DNA from: Candidatus Alectryobacillus merdavium
GTDB lineage: Bacteria; Bacillota_I; Bacilli_A; RFN20; CAG-826
DNA length: 13,881 nt
Reading direction: 5' to 3'
Assembly: GCA_017694735.1 (NCBI GenBank)
Contig: JADIMN010000035.1
Coordinates: forward strand, 1-13,881
Shown: piece after piece, positions 13,810 to 13,881 of the stretch
Layout: every line of letters starts with the position of its first letter
Position numbering within the stretch: the first letter of the stretch is position 1
The notes under the pieces: generated by a model
The model's input: only the letters and a program-made list of their open reading frames with translations
What the model was told of the DNA's origin: nothing
The model's database searches: none
Made by a program: the position numbers and the translations under genes

Positions 13810-13868
13810 CCTCCTATAGCAATAAAAAAATATGTCAATATGATAGCACATTTGTTTTTATTGTTTAA
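13810..13868 (-). promoter_or_regulatory. Promoter and ribosome binding site of the lipoprotein gene
   Basis: On the minus strand a weak -35 TTAAAC (13868-13863), 17 nt, and an extended -10 TGcTATCAT (-10 box 13845-13840). AGGAGG (13815-13810) lies 7 nt before the ATG at 13802 and is the only full-consensus Shine-Dalgarno sequence in the window. A perfect TTGACA just after the -10 has no well-spaced partner. Confidence 0.6.
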
Positions 13869-13881
13869 GAATTTTTAAAAA

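Noticed and set aside
1..13881. Mycoplasma-type code with TGA read as Trp
   Set aside because: TGA ends rnjA (5012-5014) and the ylbF-like gene (2281-2283) at the expected protein lengths, and conserved Trp residues use TGG.
13803..13881. Perfect TTGACA on the minus strand taken as the -35 of the lipoprotein gene
   Set aside because: The only box after it, TATAGG, is at 14 nt and runs into the ribosome binding site; the upstream extended -10 TATCAT fits better.
1..13881. CRISPR array, tRNA or rRNA gene, insertion sequence, phage or defence system
   Set aside because: No regular repeats, no cloverleaf-like segment, no transposase, integrase, nuclease-helicase or toxin-antitoxin gene seen; all coding space is explained by the fifteen genes.

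Overview
The window is a compact, very A+T-rich stretch of a bacterial chromosome. It has fifteen protein-coding genes, no gap as long as 300 bases, and no RNA gene, CRISPR array, insertion sequence or phage gene that I can see. The gene content points to the Bacilli side of the Firmicutes: RNase J1, Spx, a YlbF/RsmD pair, a type 2 peptide deformylase, a YjbK-like CYTH protein and PgcA. The strong A+T bias, short intergenic gaps and small gene set resemble small-genome uncultured gut Bacilli related to Mollicutes (for example RF39/RFN20-type lineages); that placement is inference. The standard code is used: TGA is a stop in the ylbF-like gene (2281-2283) and in rnjA (5012-5014), and tryptophan is TGG.

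Layout. 1-935: a membrane-anchored thioredoxin-fold protein ending in an intrinsic terminator. 992-1735: a divergent PgeF/YlmD-type multicopper-oxidase-fold protein, which meets rsmD (1736-2284, minus) end to end. rsmD is translationally coupled to a ylbF-like gene (2281-2634, minus). Divergent from these, def (2694-3260), rnjA (3329-5014) and maf (5011-5574) run on the plus strand. maf shares its stop region with a minus-strand one-TM protein with an EIIB-like domain (5571-5954). A CYTH-domain gene (6016-6600) converges on spx (6638-7066, minus). trpS (7127-8122) diverges from spx and is followed by an overlapping Cof-type HAD phosphatase (8106-8921). Three minus-strand genes finish the window: pgcA (8948-10657), an RluC-like pseudouridine synthase (10679-11644) and a large lipoprotein (11730-13802).

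The genes are mainly housekeeping: translation (trpS, def, rsmD, rluC-like), RNA maturation and decay (rnjA, ylbF-like), nucleotide house-cleaning (maf), hexose-phosphate metabolism (pgcA, HAD), redox stress control (spx, Trx-like protein) and envelope (lipoprotein). Several adjacencies echo Bacillus subtilis gene order in fragments: ylbF-rsmD, def near rnjA, and trpS/spx/yjbK/RluD-family.

I found no multi-gene novel system. The best second looks are: genes with a -10 box 7-10 nt before the ATG and no Shine-Dalgarno (probable leaderless mRNAs: def, trpS, rluC-like, perhaps ylbF); a 37-bp dyad spanning both -10 boxes between spx and trpS; a PgeF homologue lacking a conserved His and the GWRG loop; an Spx with a Cys/His-rich tail; and two uncharacterised envelope proteins (the Trx-fold protein and the 690-residue lipoprotein).
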